NCBI GenBank assembly: GCA_963835685.1
Contig: CAWIGI010000020.1
Span: 46,496 to 110,495, forward strand
Origin: DATAGF01 sp963835685
GTDB taxonomy: Bacteria; Actinomycetota; Thermoleophilia; Miltoncostaeales; Miltoncostaeaceae
Direction: 5' to 3'
DNA: 64,000 nt
Part shown: positions 1 to 11,243 of the stretch, one piece after another
Layout of the letters: each line of letters begins with the position of its first letter
Position numbering within the stretch: the first letter of the stretch is position 1
The notes under the pieces: generated by a model
Told to the model about the DNA's origin: nothing
The model's database searches: none
Seen by the model: the letters and a program-made list of their open reading frames with translations, nothing else
Position numbers and translations under genes: made by a program

Positions 1-456
1 CAGCAGCAGGCGCGGCTCGTGCAGGAGGACGCGGGCGAGGCCGAGCCGCTGCGCCATGCCGCGGCTGAAGGTGCGGACGAGGTCGAAGGAGCGGGCCAGC
101 AGCCCGACGCGGTCGAGCGCCTGGTCAACGCGCCGGCGGGCGTCCGGGAGCCCGTACAGGTCGGCGTACAGCTCCAGGTTCTGGCGCGCCGTGAGGTCGA
201 GGTAGACCAGCGGGTCGTGGCCGAGGTACCCGATCTCCGCCCGCGCCCGGCGGGCTCCGTCGGGCAGGGCGTGTCCGCAGACGGCCAGCTCGCCGGCGTC
301 CGGGCGCAGCAGGGTGGCCAGCATCTTCAGGAGCGTGCTCTTGCCCGCCCCGTTGGGGCCCAGGACCGCCAGGCACTCGCCCGCGGCGAGCTGGAGGTCC
401 ACGCCATCGACCGCGCGGCGCTCGCCGAAGCGCTTGACGAGCCCGGACGCCCTCAC
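1..456 (-). CDS. ABC transporter ATP-binding protein, partial (CcmA-like)
   Basis: Only the first 152 codons lie in the window; the gene runs off the left edge. Starting from the GTG at 456, the protein shows a Walker A motif (GPNGAGKST), a Q-loop region (IGYLGHDPLVY) and a degenerate signature (FSRGMAQRLGLARVLL), and is cut off at RLLL just before the Walker B Asp. The short single-domain layout and the SRGMAQRL signature resemble CcmA (haem exporter ATPase for cytochrome c maturation) or other ABC-2 type ATPases. The start overlaps nothing; the upstream prenyltransferase ends 15 nt before it, so the two are probably co-transcribed. The ABC ATPase call is secure; the CcmA assignment is inference, helped by the cytochrome genes nearby. 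Confidence 0.8.
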   Translation of the reverse strand, partial: MRASGLVKRFGERRAVDGVDLQLAAGECLAVLGPNGAGKSTLLKMLATLLRPDAGELAVCGHALPDGARRARAEIGYLGHDPLVYLDLTARQNLELYADLYGLPDARRRVDQALDRVGLLARSFDLVRTFSRGMAQRLGLARVLLHEPRLLL

Positions 457-470
457 GAGCTCGGTGGGCG

Positions 471-1358
471 CTACAGCGTCACCTCGAGCAGGGTGAAGAT
501 CAGGAACACGACCGCGAGCAGGCCGTTCGACTGGGCGAAGGCCACCGAGACGCGGGTCGTGTCGCGGGGGCCGACGATGGTGTTCTCGTACGCCAGCACC
601 GCGCCGCAGGCGCCGACGCCGACCATGTAGACGGCGCCCGCCCCCGCCGCGAGCCCGGCGACCACCAGCAGGGCGAGGGCTGCCGCGTGGAGCCCGCGCG
701 TGACCCAGAGGGCCTGCGCCGCGCCGAAGCGGGCCGGGATCGAGTGGATCCCGGTCGCCCGGTCGAAGTCGAGGTCGAGCAGCGCGTAGATGATGTCGAA
801 GCCCGCGATCCAGCACGCGACTGCCAGCCCCAGCAGGATCGGGGCGGCGCCCAGGTCGCCCGTCACGGCCAGCCAGGCGCCGATCGGCGCCAGCCCGATC
901 GTGAGCCCGAGCGCCAGGTGGCACGCCCACGTGTAGCGCTTGGTGAACGGGTAGATCACGAAGGCCGCGACCGGGATCGGCCACAGCACCCAGGTCTCGC
1001 GCGGGAGCTGGGACACGGCCAGCAGCAGCACCGCCAGGCTGATGACGCAGAACCAGGCGACCTGGGCGGCGGTGAGGCGCCCCGACGGGAGCTCCCGCTC
1101 GGCCGTCCGCGGGTTGCGCGCGTCGATGTCGGCGTCGACCAGCCGGTTGAGCGCCATCGCCAGGCTCCGCGCGCCGACCATCGCGACGGTGATCCACCAC
1201 AGCACCCCGGCGCGGGGCATCTCCATGCGCGCCATGACCGCCGCCGCGAAGGCGAACGGGAGGGCGAAGATCGTGTGCGAGAAGCGCACCAGGCCCAGCA
1301 GCGCGGGCACGAGCCCGAGCCCCGCGGCCGGCGCCGCCGCCCTCGACGAGGTGGTCAC
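471..1358 (-). CDS. ubiA: UbiA-family polyprenyltransferase (menaquinone pathway, MqnP-like)
   Basis: This 295-residue integral membrane protein is a UbiA-superfamily aromatic prenyltransferase. The first Asp-rich motif is visible as NRLVDADID (about residues 72-80) and the second as YALLDLDFD (about residues 191-199); these bind the Mg-diphosphate of the prenyl donor. About eight hydrophobic helices are evident, matching the usual length of the family. In actinobacteria with respiratory menaquinone, such UbiA-like enzymes are commonly the futalosine-pathway enzyme MqnP, but the sequence alone does not prove the substrate. The GTG start at 1358 lies 7 nt downstream of a TAACAT -10 box, so the mRNA is probably leaderless. 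The downstream ABC ATPase starts 15 nt after the stop. Confidence 0.85.
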   Translation of the reverse strand: MTTSSRAAAPAAGLGLVPALLGLVRFSHTIFALPFAFAAAVMARMEMPRAGVLWWITVAMVGARSLAMALNRLVDADIDARNPRTAERELPSGRLTAAQVAWFCVISLAVLLLAVSQLPRETWVLWPIPVAAFVIYPFTKRYTWACHLALGLTIGLAPIGAWLAVTGDLGAAPILLGLAVACWIAGFDIIYALLDLDFDRATGIHSIPARFGAAQALWVTRGLHAAALALLVVAGLAAGAGAVYMVGVGACGAVLAYENTIVGPRDTTRVSVAFAQSNGLLAVVFLIFTLLEVTL

Positions 1359-1365
1359 GAGGTCG

Positions 1366-1371
1366 ATGTTA
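1366..1371 (-). promoter_or_regulatory. -10 box of the ubiA leaderless promoter
   Basis: TAACAT fits the TANNNT consensus and sits 7 nt upstream of the ubiA GTG start, leaving no room for a 5' leader. It shares an 86-bp intergenic region with the opposing promoter of the glycerophosphodiesterase gene. Confidence 0.55.
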
Positions 1372-1432
1372 CCGGGGCGGGAGGCCGCTCCGGCGGGCCC
1401 GAGCCGCCGGGCCGCGCGCCGGGCGCGGGGCG

Positions 1433-1438
1433 TAGGAT
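1433..1438 (+). promoter_or_regulatory. -10 box of the gdpD leaderless promoter
   Basis: TAGGAT ends exactly 6 nt before the ATG at 1445. The same box and spacing recur before the gene at 40126, and similar boxes precede ctaC, the MFS gene and sthA. No convincing -35 hexamer is visible. Confidence 0.55.
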
Positions 1439-1444
1439 GGGCCG

Positions 1445-2179
1445 ATGGGGACGAGCCGCCGGGTCTGGAACGTGGCCCACCGGGGGGCGTCGGCCGAGCG
1501 GCCCGAGAACACGCTCCCCGCGTTCGAGCTGGCCATCGCCCAGCGCGCCGACGTCGTGGAGTGCGACGTGCGCCGGACCTCCGACGGCGCGCTCCTGATC
1601 CTCCACGACGCCACGGTCAACCGCACCACCTCGGGCACCGGCGAGCTGCGCGCGATGACGGCGGCCGAGGCGCAGGCCCTCGACGCCGGGCAGGGGGAGC
1701 GGATCCCCGCGCTCGCCGAGGTCCTCGCCCTCGCGGCGGGGCGCGTGCGCGTGAACGTCGACCTCAAGGAGGCCGACATCGTCGACGACGCCGTCGCCGT
1801 CGTGCGCGCCGCGGACGCCGAGCGCGGGGTGACGTTCATCTCGTTCCTCCCCGAGGTCTGGCAGCGCCTCGACGAGCTCGCGCCCGACACCCCCGTCATC
1901 CACCTGGTCGACTCGGCCGCGAGCCTCGCCAGCCTGGCCATGGGCGAGGCGGGCGGCGCGCGCGTCGCCACCGGCCTCGGGGTCCCGTTCGACATCGTCA
2001 ACGAGGGGATGGTCGACCGGATGCACCGCCACGGCTACGGCGTCTTCGCCTGGACGGTGGACGACGAGGACGAGATGCGGCGCCTGATCGCCTGCGACGT
2101 CAACGGCATCGTCAGCAACCGGCCGGCCGTCCTGGCCGAGGTGATCCGGGACGTCCAGGCCTCGGCCGTGGGGGGCTGA
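1445..2179 (+). CDS. glycerophosphodiester phosphodiesterase
   Basis: This 244-residue cytoplasmic enzyme would hydrolyse glycerophosphodiesters from phospholipid turnover to glycerol-3-phosphate and an alcohol. The GDPD TIM-barrel motifs are all visible: HRGASAERPENT near the N terminus (catalytic His), EcDVR with TSDGALLILHD (metal-binding Glu/Asp and the second catalytic His), NVDLKE in the middle, and FAWTVDD and GIVSNRP near the C terminus. The length is typical for UgpQ-like cytoplasmic forms and there is no signal peptide. It is transcribed divergently from ubiA from a probably leaderless promoter. Confidence 0.92.
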   Translation: MGTSRRVWNVAHRGASAERPENTLPAFELAIAQRADVVECDVRRTSDGALLILHDATVNRTTSGTGELRAMTAAEAQALDAGQGERIPALAEVLALAAGRVRVNVDLKEADIVDDAVAVVRAADAERGVTFISFLPEVWQRLDELAPDTPVIHLVDSAASLASLAMGEAGGARVATGLGVPFDIVNEGMVDRMHRHGYGVFAWTVDDEDEMRRLIACDVNGIVSNRPAVLAEVIRDVQASAVGG

Positions 2180-2234
2180 CGAGGCTCCCGAACCTGCCGG
2201 AATCTCGGGTGGACAGGGGCGGGGCGCCGGGCGG

Positions 2235-5019
2235 ATGATCGCCGACGTGCTGGTGGGGCGCTCCACGGAGCGGGCGGTCGTGCGAGGGGCCGTCGGAGAG
2301 GCGCGCCGGGGGCGCGGCCGCGCCCTGGTGCTGATGGGGCCACCGGGGATCGGCAAGACCGCGCTGCTCGAGGAGGCGGCGCGCGGGAGCCGAGGGGTTC
2401 CGGGTGCTGCGGGCCCGCGCCCTGGAGTCCGAGTCGGGCCTCGCCTTCGCCGGCCTCGTCGGATCTCGTGAGGCCGGTGCTCGAGTGCCTGCCGAGCGTG
2501 CCCGGCCGCGCAGCGGGCCGCCCTGCGCGCCGCGCTCGCGCTGGGTCCGCCCGCCGCCCCCGACCGCTTCGCCGCCTACGCGGCCACCCTCAGCCTGATC
2601 GGCACGGTGGCGTCCTACTCGCCGGTGCTGATCGTCGTCGACGACGCCCATTGGCTGGACGCCCCCACCCGGGAGGCCCTCGCGTTCTGCGCCCGGCGCA
2701 TCGAGGACGAGCCGGTCGCGATCCTCGCCGCCTCGCGCGAGCGGCCGCCCGAGCGGCTGGAGATGCCGGGCGTCGAGGAGCTGCACGTCGGGCCGCTCGA
2801 CGGCGACGCGGCCGCGGCGCTGCTCGAGTCGGCGACCGCCGCGGCCCCCCTGGCCCCGGCGGTCGCGCGCGAGGTGCTCGCGGCCGCGGAGGGCAACCCC
2901 CTCGCCCTCGTGGAGCTGCCCGGGGCGATGAGCGGCGAGGAGCGCGCCGGGCGGGCCCCCCTCCCCCGACCGCTGCGGGCGGGCGCGGCGATCGCCGAGG
3001 CGTTCCGCCGGCGCGTCGAGGCGCTCGAGCCGGGCCCGCGCCGGGCCCTCGTGGTCGCCGCGGTCAGCGCCGACGGGGCGCTCGGGCCGCTGACCGCGGC
3101 GCTCGGCGAGCTGGGCGGCGGCGCCGAGGACCTCGCTCGCCGCGGAGGCCGCGGGCTTCCTCGTCCTGCATGGACGACGCGGCGCTGCTGCGCCACCCCG
3201 TGCTGCGGTCCGTGGTGCTCGAGCTGAGCGCGCCGGGCGAGCGGCGGGACGCCCATCGGCGCGCATGGCGCGGGCGCTCGACCCCGAGCGCGACGTGGAG
3301 CAGCGCGCGCGGCACCTCGCCGAGGCCGTCGGTCGGCCCGGACCCGGACGTCGCCGGGGCCCTCGAGCAGGCGGCCGGGCGGGCCGCAGGACGCACCGGC
3401 TACGCGGCGGCCGCCGCATTGCTCGAGCGCGCGGCGCTCTTCGCGGAGGCCCCGGCCAGGTCCGGGGCCGACCTGCTGGCGGCGGCCCGGATGTGGTTCG
3501 CGGCCGGCGACGCGCCGCGGGCCGTGGCGGTCGCCGAGCGGCTCTGGGAGGCCGAGCCCGAGGGGCCGCTGCGCGCGGAGGCCGCCCACCTGTGGGGCTT
3601 CCTGACCATGCTCTCGAGCCGCGCCGAGGACGCCTTCGTGCTCTTGGCGCGCGAGGCCCGGCGAGCCCGCGCCCACGACCCGGCGAAGGCCGCGCAGATG
3701 CTGTGCGACGCGGGCCTGGCGAACGCGATGTCGGGCCGCTGCCGCGAGGCGCTCCGGTCCATGCAGGAGGCGGCGTCGTACGTCCCCCTCGACGAGGCCC
3801 CGCAGCTCATCGGCTCGCTCGCGGCCGGCCTCACCCTGGCCGGGAGGGCGCGGGAGGCCCGTCCGCTGTTCGCCCGGGCCGAGCGGTACCTGGAGGCCGT
3901 CGAGCCCCTGTCGCCCGAGGGCCAGACCGTGGTCCTGTCCCTCACGCCCCGCACCTGGCTCGGGGAGTTCGACGCCGCCGAGCGCCACGTCCGGAGGTGG
4001 CTCGACGTCGGCCCGCGCGGCCGGGTGCCTCGCCTACGTCGGCTTCCCGCAGGCGTACGCCGCCGAGATCGACTTCCGGCGCGGGCGCTGGCACGACGCG
4101 CGTCGCCCGCGCCCTCGAGGCGGTGCGCTCACTCGAGGAGACCGGCCAGACGAGCCCGCTCTCCTTCGCCCTCGTCACGCTCGCCCAGGTCGAGGCCGGG
4201 CTCGGCCGCGAGGAGGACTGCCGGGCCCACGCGGAGCAGGCCCTGGAGATCGGGAGCGCCCTCGGCCTGGGCTCGATCAGGGTGTACCACGCCTTCGCCC
4301 TCGGGCCTGCTCGCGCAGGGGACGGGCCGGCCGGACACGGTCGTGGAGCTGCTCGAGCCCATCGTGGACTACACCGCCGAGCAGGGCCTCGGCGAGCCGG
4401 CCACGGTGATGTGGCAGCCGGAGCTGGTGGAGGCGTACGTCCGGCTCGGCAGGACGGTCGACGCCCGCCGCGCGCTGGCGACCCTCGCCGAGCAGGCCGA
4501 CCGCACCGGCGGCGCCTGGTCGCGGGCCGCCGCATCCCGCTGCCGGGGGCTCCTCGACGACGACTTCGACCGCCACTTCACGGAGGCCCTGCGGCTCCAC
4601 GACCTCACGCCGATGCCGTTCGAGCGGGCACGCACCGAGCTCGCCTACGGCGCGCGCCTGCGGCGCGCCCGCCGGCGGGCCGAGGGGCGCGAGCTGCTCC
4701 GGCGGGCCCTCGCGACCTTCGAGGAGCTCGGAGCGGCCCCCTGGGCGCGCCGCACCCGCGAGGAGATCGCGGCGAGCGGCGCGGGCCTGCCGCGGCGGGA
4801 GGCCCCGCCATCCGACGAGCTGTCGCCCCGCGAGCTGCAGGTGGCCGTCATCGTCGCGGAGGGGCTCACGAACCGGGAGGTCGCGGCGCGGCTGTTCCTG
4901 TCGGAGAAGACGTGGAGCGCCACCTGGGCAGCGTCTACCGCAAGCTCGGCCTGCGCTCGCGCACCGAGCTGGCGCGCCGCGTCGCCGGTCGAGCCACGTC
5001 CGGCCGGGATCCGGGCTAG
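2235..5019 (+). pseudogene. LAL-type LuxR transcriptional regulator with AAA ATPase, multiply frameshifted
   Basis: Read across all three frames, the locus encodes a roughly 925-residue large ATP-binding LuxR regulator. Walker A (GPPGIGKTALL) is near 2340, Walker B (VLIVVDDAHWLD) near 2625, a TPR-like region runs from about 3400 to 4750, and the C-terminal HTH begins LSPRELQVAV at about 4820 and ends VYRKLGLRSRTELARR. I count about ten frame changes (near 2390, 2460, 2508, 3140, 3165, 3262, 3335, 4015, 4100, 4305 and 4912). Each piece remains strongly family-like, which suggests either sequencing indels or very recent decay. The stop (TAG 5017-5019) overlaps the predicted stop of the convergent SnoaL gene. 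The identity is sure; whether it is functional is not. Confidence 0.75.
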
Positions 5020-5457
5020 TCGACGGCCGCCGCCCCCTGGCGGCGAGCCGACCATCAGCATCGTGTCCCAGTAGGCGAGCTCCTCGTCGATGCCCCGCTC
5101 GCCGACGCGGAAGATCGACACCCCCGAGAAGTCCACCGGCTCACCGCGCGCCGGCCAGGGCCCGAGGTCGGTCGCGTGGGTGCCGCGCAGCCTCCACTCG
5201 GTCCACACGCGGTCGTCGCTGCCCTCGCTGAGCGCGCTCACCTCGAGCTCGAGGTCGGGCACCGAGGCCATGAACTGGGCGATCCGGTCCGCGATGGCGG
5301 CGCGGCCCGCGAATCGCGGGAAGGGCGACCCGCCGATGTGCGGTGGCGCGAGCACCCGCCACTCCCGGACGCCGTCGGGGGCGAAGCACCCCGCGCACGC
5401 CGCGGCGTCGTGGTCGTTCCACGCGTCGAAGTAGCGGGCGATCACGCCGGTGAGCAT
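5016..5457 (-). CDS. SnoaL/NTF2-like ester cyclase-type protein
   Basis: A SnoaL-like alpha+beta barrel of about 146 residues. It starts MLTGVIARYFDAWNDHD and shows the conserved W (VWTEWRLRGTH), PWPARGEPVDFSG and EELAYWDTMLM, all typical of NTF2-like polyketide cyclase or ester cyclase folds. The ATG at 5457 overlaps the stop of the upstream small ORF (TGATG), so translation is probably coupled. As given, the frame does not stop after the domain but runs on antisense to the LAL gene as far as 4645; a single-base indel in the C/G run at 5034-5038 would end it at the TAG at 5016-5018. The substrate is unknown. Confidence 0.65.
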
Positions 5458-5660
5458 CACCGCCGTCCCTCCTCCCCCTCCCCGTTGTGCGGCTCGCGCG
5501 CCGGGGCGCACCACGCCGTCTCCAGGCCGGCGACGGCGACGGTCCGCATGAACCGCTCCCGCGCCGCCGCGAACTCCGCCCACCCCGGAGGGCCCAGCCG
5601 GGTCTGGGCGACCCCGCCCTCGTCCTGGCCCACCGCCGCCGATCGGTCGGGCTCTGGCAT
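5457..5660 (-). CDS. small hypothetical protein, coupled to SnoaL gene
   Basis: A 67-residue ORF starting MPEPDRSAAVGQDEGG. A purine-rich GAGGCGAG lies upstream of the ATG, and the stop overlaps the next gene's start as TGATG. The protein is soluble and acidic at both ends, with one Cys near the C terminus (ETAWCAPA). I do not recognise the family. Gene reality rests on the ribosome-binding site and the coupling. Confidence 0.5.
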   Translation of the reverse strand: MPEPDRSAAVGQDEGGVAQTRLGPPGWAEFAAARERFMRTVAVAGLETAWCAPAREPHNGEGEEGRR

Positions 5661-5774
5661 CGCCGCTCGCCTCCTCTCGGGTCCGGTCCGACTGGACGCG
5701 ACGCTATGACGGACCCTTCGCCCGCGCGCATGAGGGATTCCCCTCAACTTGCGAAAACTCCGGTTATCCGCAGG

Positions 5775-6464
5775 TTATGAGGGCGCGTCCGCACCCGGAT
5801 AGCGCGCGGGGCGGCCGCGCACGAGGCCCCAGAACTGGTCCCCGAGGTCGAAGTGCCACCACTCCTCCCGGTACGCCGTGAAGCCCTGCGCCGACATCGT
5901 CCAGAAGAGCAGGCGACGCCGGTCGCGGGCCGGGACGGCGAGGTCCTCCAGCGCCCGGGCGCCCGCCTCGGGGACGAACGCGTCGAAGTCGGTGCCCATG
6001 TCGAGGGGGCGGCCGTCGCCGTCGCCGAGCGTGAGGTCGACGGCCCCGCCCGTGAGGTGGGGGGGCGGCGCGTCGGCGGCGCGCGAGGGCGGCGTCACGT
6101 AGCGGGCGGCCGCCTCCTCGAGCGCGTCGGCCGGCTGGTCGGGGTGGACCATCGTCAGCTCGGTCAGGTACGCGTCGAAGAGGGCGGCCTGGGTCTCGAG
6201 CGAGCGGTACCCGTCCCAGACGACCAGGGTGAGCCCGTCCGGCAGGGCCCCGGCGACGCCGGCCAGCGCCCGCGCGACCCCCTCGCGCACCCAGCCGGCC
6301 CGCTGCGCTCCCGGCAGCCCCGCCCGGTGGTAGCGGGGCTCGTCGCGCACCCGCGCGTCGATGTCGGCGACCCGGACGAGGGGCTCGTCGACCGGCTCGA
6401 TGGGGACCTCGCGCCAGCCGGTGGTCGGCCGGAGCGGGGGGATCGGGCTCAGGCGGGGGTCCAC
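5775..6464 (-). CDS. D-Ala-D-Ala dipeptidase, VanX/DdpX family
   Basis: A 229-residue zinc metallopeptidase of family M15D. The core metal motif (HLTGGAVDLTLGD, about residues 134-146) corresponds to SxHxxGxAxD, and the C-terminal EEWWHFDLGD supplies the catalytic Glu and third zinc ligand His. FDAYLTELTMVHPDQPADALEE-like helices and a VWDGYRS strand match VanX homologues. Family members cleave D-Ala-D-Ala or other D,L dipeptides during wall turnover. No signal peptide is seen, so it is probably cytosolic. I chose the GTG at 6464, which overlaps the end of the upstream SDR gene by 16 bp. There is no vanHA ligase pair nearby, so a resistance role is not indicated. Confidence 0.88.
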   Translation of the reverse strand: MDPRLSPIPPLRPTTGWREVPIEPVDEPLVRVADIDARVRDEPRYHRAGLPGAQRAGWVREGVARALAGVAGALPDGLTLVVWDGYRSLETQAALFDAYLTELTMVHPDQPADALEEAAARYVTPPSRAADAPPPHLTGGAVDLTLGDGDGRPLDMGTDFDAFVPEAGARALEDLAVPARDRRRLLFWTMSAQGFTAYREEWWHFDLGDQFWGLVRGRPARYPGADAPS

Positions 6465-7153
6465 TGCGCGGCCTCGACGTGGGGGCCGGGGTCCTCCCCG
6501 GCGAGGATCGCGATGAACGGCGCCACCCGCGCCGAGGGGTGCGGCACGGTGGCGGGGTCCTCGCCGGGGTACGCCGCCGCCCGCATCGCCGTCCGCGTGC
6601 CGCCGGGGTTGACGCCGACGCAACGGATGCCCCGGGGGGCGAGCTCCTCGCGCAGCATCCCGGTCATCCCGTCGAGGGCGAGCTTCGACACGGCGTATGC
6701 CCCCCAGGTCGCGCGGCCCGCCGCGCCCGAGGTCACGTTGACGATCGCGCCGCCGTCGGCCATCGCCGGCAGGACCGCCTGGGTCAGCAGCAGGGTGCCG
6801 GTGACGTTCGCCGCCATCACCCGCTCCCACTCGGCGAGCGGGTACTCGGCCAGCGGCCGGCGGACGCCCAGCAGGCCCGCGTTGTTCACCAGCCCCTCGA
6901 CCCGCCCGAGGGCCGCGACGGCCTCCGAGGCCGCGGCCCGGACCGATGCGGGGTCGGTGAGGTCCAGCTCCACGGGGTGGGCGGCGGCGCCGCGGCCGGC
7001 CAGCCCCGCGAGCAGGCTCTCCAGGTTGGCGCGGCGGGTCGCCGTGACCACCAGGCGGCCGCCCTCGGCGGCGACGGCCTCCGCGACCGCCCGGCCGAGG
7101 CCCCGGGAGGCCCCGGTGACGATCACCCGCGCGCCGTCCAGCCTCCCGCCCAC
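6449..7153 (-). CDS. short-chain dehydrogenase/reductase (SDR)
   Basis: A classical SDR of 234 residues. It has the cofactor loop TGASRGLG near residue 14, the structural NNAG, an INVTS-type strand with the catalytic Ser (VNVTSGAAG), and YAVSK as the catalytic Tyr-x-x-x-Lys. A PGGTRT segment follows. It probably reduces or oxidises a small alcohol or ketone with NADP(H), as an Arg follows the glycine motif (ATRRANLE). The GTG start at 7153 lies only 5 nt from the edge of the 7159-7385 inverted-repeat element, and no Shine-Dalgarno is visible there, so expression may depend on that element. Confidence 0.88.
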   Translation of the reverse strand: MGGRLDGARVIVTGASRGLGRAVAEAVAAEGGRLVVTATRRANLESLLAGLAGRGAAAHPVELDLTDPASVRAAASEAVAALGRVEGLVNNAGLLGVRRPLAEYPLAEWERVMAANVTGTLLLTQAVLPAMADGGAIVNVTSGAAGRATWGAYAVSKLALDGMTGMLREELAPRGIRCVGVNPGGTRTAMRAAAYPGEDPATVPHPSARVAPFIAILAGEDPGPHVEAAQWTPA

Positions 7154-7158
7154 GGGCT

Positions 7159-7385
7159 AGTGGAGTGGCTGGGGACGTTGGTGGTGTTCTGGCCGCGAAA
7201 ATCCCGCGAGGAGGGCCGCCGCTGGCGCGGCGGCTCTCCGCTCGTGCGGGCCGGGCCTGAGCCCGGCCCAGCACGAAGGAAGCAGGGAGCCCGCATAGCT
7301 GGGCCTATGCGGGCGACGGATGACGCCGCATCCGCGCTGATTTGCAGCCCGCCAGAACCCGGAGGACGTTCCCGGCCACTCCACT
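7159..7385. repeat. structured intergenic element: 35-nt inverted repeats enclosing several hairpins
   Basis: Two imperfect inverted repeats of 35 nt (7159-7193 and 7351-7385) share GTGGAGTGGC at the outer end and GTTCTGGC at the inner end, with an ACGT core between. Enclosed hairpins: CGCG arms 7194-7197/7205-7208; 7215-7222/7227-7234 (GCCGCCGC, loop TGGC); 7242-7256/7261-7276 (15-bp arm with one bulge, loop CTGA); 7289-7298/7305-7314 (GCCCGCATAG arms); 7318-7322/7329-7333; and 7336-7339/7345-7348. The layout is a multibranch junction filling the whole gap between the cytochrome c stop and the SDR start. It could be a structured RNA, a cis-regulatory leader of the SDR gene, or a miniature mobile element. 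No protein-like ORF is convincing here. Confidence 0.7.
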
Positions 7386-7834
7386 TAATCGGCGATCTGC
7401 TGTCGGGGCGGCTCGGGGACCTCGGGGGTGGGCGGCGGCGCCGGGCGCGCGCGGCTCTCGGGCTGGGTGCCGGCCACCTCGGCGATGTACGCCGCCACGT
7501 TCGTCTTGTCCTGGCCCGTCACCAGGTTGCGCGGCATGGGCAGCTGGGCGATCTCGATCCACCGCTCGACCACGCCGGCGAACTGGTTCTCCTGCATCCC
7601 CACCTGGCGCGCCGCGCGGAAGGCGTCGTCGAGGTCGGGGCCGATGATCGTCGGCGCCGTGCCCGCGTCCTGGAGGTTGTGGCAGCTCGCGCAGAGGGTG
7701 ACGAAGGTCTGCTTGCCGGCCTCGGTGTCGGCGGCCTCGAGGTCGTCGCCGCAACCGGCGGCGGCGAGGGCGCCGAGCGCGAGGGCGAGCGCGGCCGCGA
7801 TGCGGCCCGCGCGGGCGATCCGGCGGGCGCTCAT
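7385..7834 (-). CDS. lipoprotein c-type cytochrome
   Basis: A 149-residue mono-haem cytochrome c. An N-terminal hydrophobic segment ends in the lipobox AAAGC (Cys about residue 28), so the protein should be lipid-anchored outside the membrane. The haem motif CASCH is at about residues 48-52, and the distal Met ligand is probably in LPMPRNL. The C terminus is Pro-rich (PAPPPTPEVPEPP). It overlaps ctaE by 4 bp (ATGA) and is the last gene of the oxidase operon, so it probably delivers electrons to the CtaC CuA site. The stop codon is the outer boundary of the inverted-repeat element. Confidence 0.88.
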   Translation of the reverse strand: MSARRIARAGRIAAALALALGALAAAGCGDDLEAADTEAGKQTFVTLCASCHNLQDAGTAPTIIGPDLDDAFRAARQVGMQENQFAGVVERWIEIAQLPMPRNLVTGQDKTNVAAYIAEVAGTQPESRARPAPPPTPEVPEPPRQQIAD

Positions 7835-8458
7835 ATGAGGTAGACGAGGATGAACAGCAGCACCCACACGACGTCGACGAAGTGCCAGTAGATGCCGCTC
7901 GCCGTGAGCGGCGTGGCCCACTTCGACGAGAAGTCGCGGGCGCGCTTGACGCGGATGAAGGAGAAGGTGAGCAGCGTCAGGCCGATGAAGACGTGCAGCC
8001 CGTGGAGGCCGGTCAGGGAGTAGAAGGCCGACCCGAACGCCTTGTCCTGCGGCGTGAAGCCGATGTGGATGTACTCGTTGATCTGGATGATCAGGAAGGT
8101 CGCGCCCAGCATGATCGTCACGAGCAGCGCCGCGCTCGACGCCCTTGCGGTCGTTGTAGTGCTTGAGGCGGTGCTCGCCCCACCAGACGGTGAAGCTCGA
8201 CGACACCAGGATCGCCGTGTTCACGCCCGTGATGAGGACCGGCAGCTCGAAGGGCTCGCCCTGGTCGTTCAGGGGCGGCCACCGGTCGGCGACGTTGAAG
8301 CGGACGAAGAAGTAGGCCGTGAAGAACGAGGCGAACAGCATCACCTCGGAGCCGATGAAGAAGACCATCGCCAGGAGGCCGGGGCTGAGCTGCGCGCCGC
8401 GCGAGGGCGGCGGCGCCGCCTGCGGCGTGACGGTGACGCTGGGCTCGACGGTGGCCAC
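7831..8458 (-). CDS. ctaE: cytochrome c oxidase subunit III, one frameshift
   Basis: Subunit III of the haem-copper oxidase, about 208 residues and five transmembrane helices. The N-terminal half begins at GTG 8458 (VATVEPSV) and includes FFIGSEVMLFASFFTAYFF. Near 8142, after HYNDRKG, the frame changes by one base and continues VTIMLGATFLII, then SLTGLHGLHVFIGL (the conserved HxxHV helix) and the C-terminal WHFVDVVWVLLF. It starts 5 nt after the ctaD stop and overlaps the cytochrome c gene by 4 bp. The frameshift in such a conserved gene is most simply an assembly error. Confidence 0.85.
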
Positions 8459-8463
8459 GCGCC

Positions 8464-11226
<2,763 letters not shown>

Positions 11227-11243
11227 GGTCCTCGTCTAGGGGG

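Noticed and set aside
2235..5019. The broken LAL gene as a confirmed pseudogene
   Set aside because: Other essential genes in the same stretch carry the same kind of one-base indels, so sequence error is at least as likely as decay.
5775..6464. VanX-like gene as part of a glycopeptide resistance cluster
   Set aside because: No vanH, vanA-type ligase or vanRS genes are next to it; housekeeping dipeptidases of this family are common.
7157..7384. A 75-codon minus-strand frame across the inverted-repeat element
   Set aside because: It has no ribosome-binding site or domain and coincides exactly with the palindromic element, so coding is unlikely.
7159..7385. Element as a HEARO/IscB omega-RNA or attC site
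   Set aside because: No HNH or TnpB-like ORF is adjacent and attC core motifs are absent; the long outer inverted repeat is also not expected for these.
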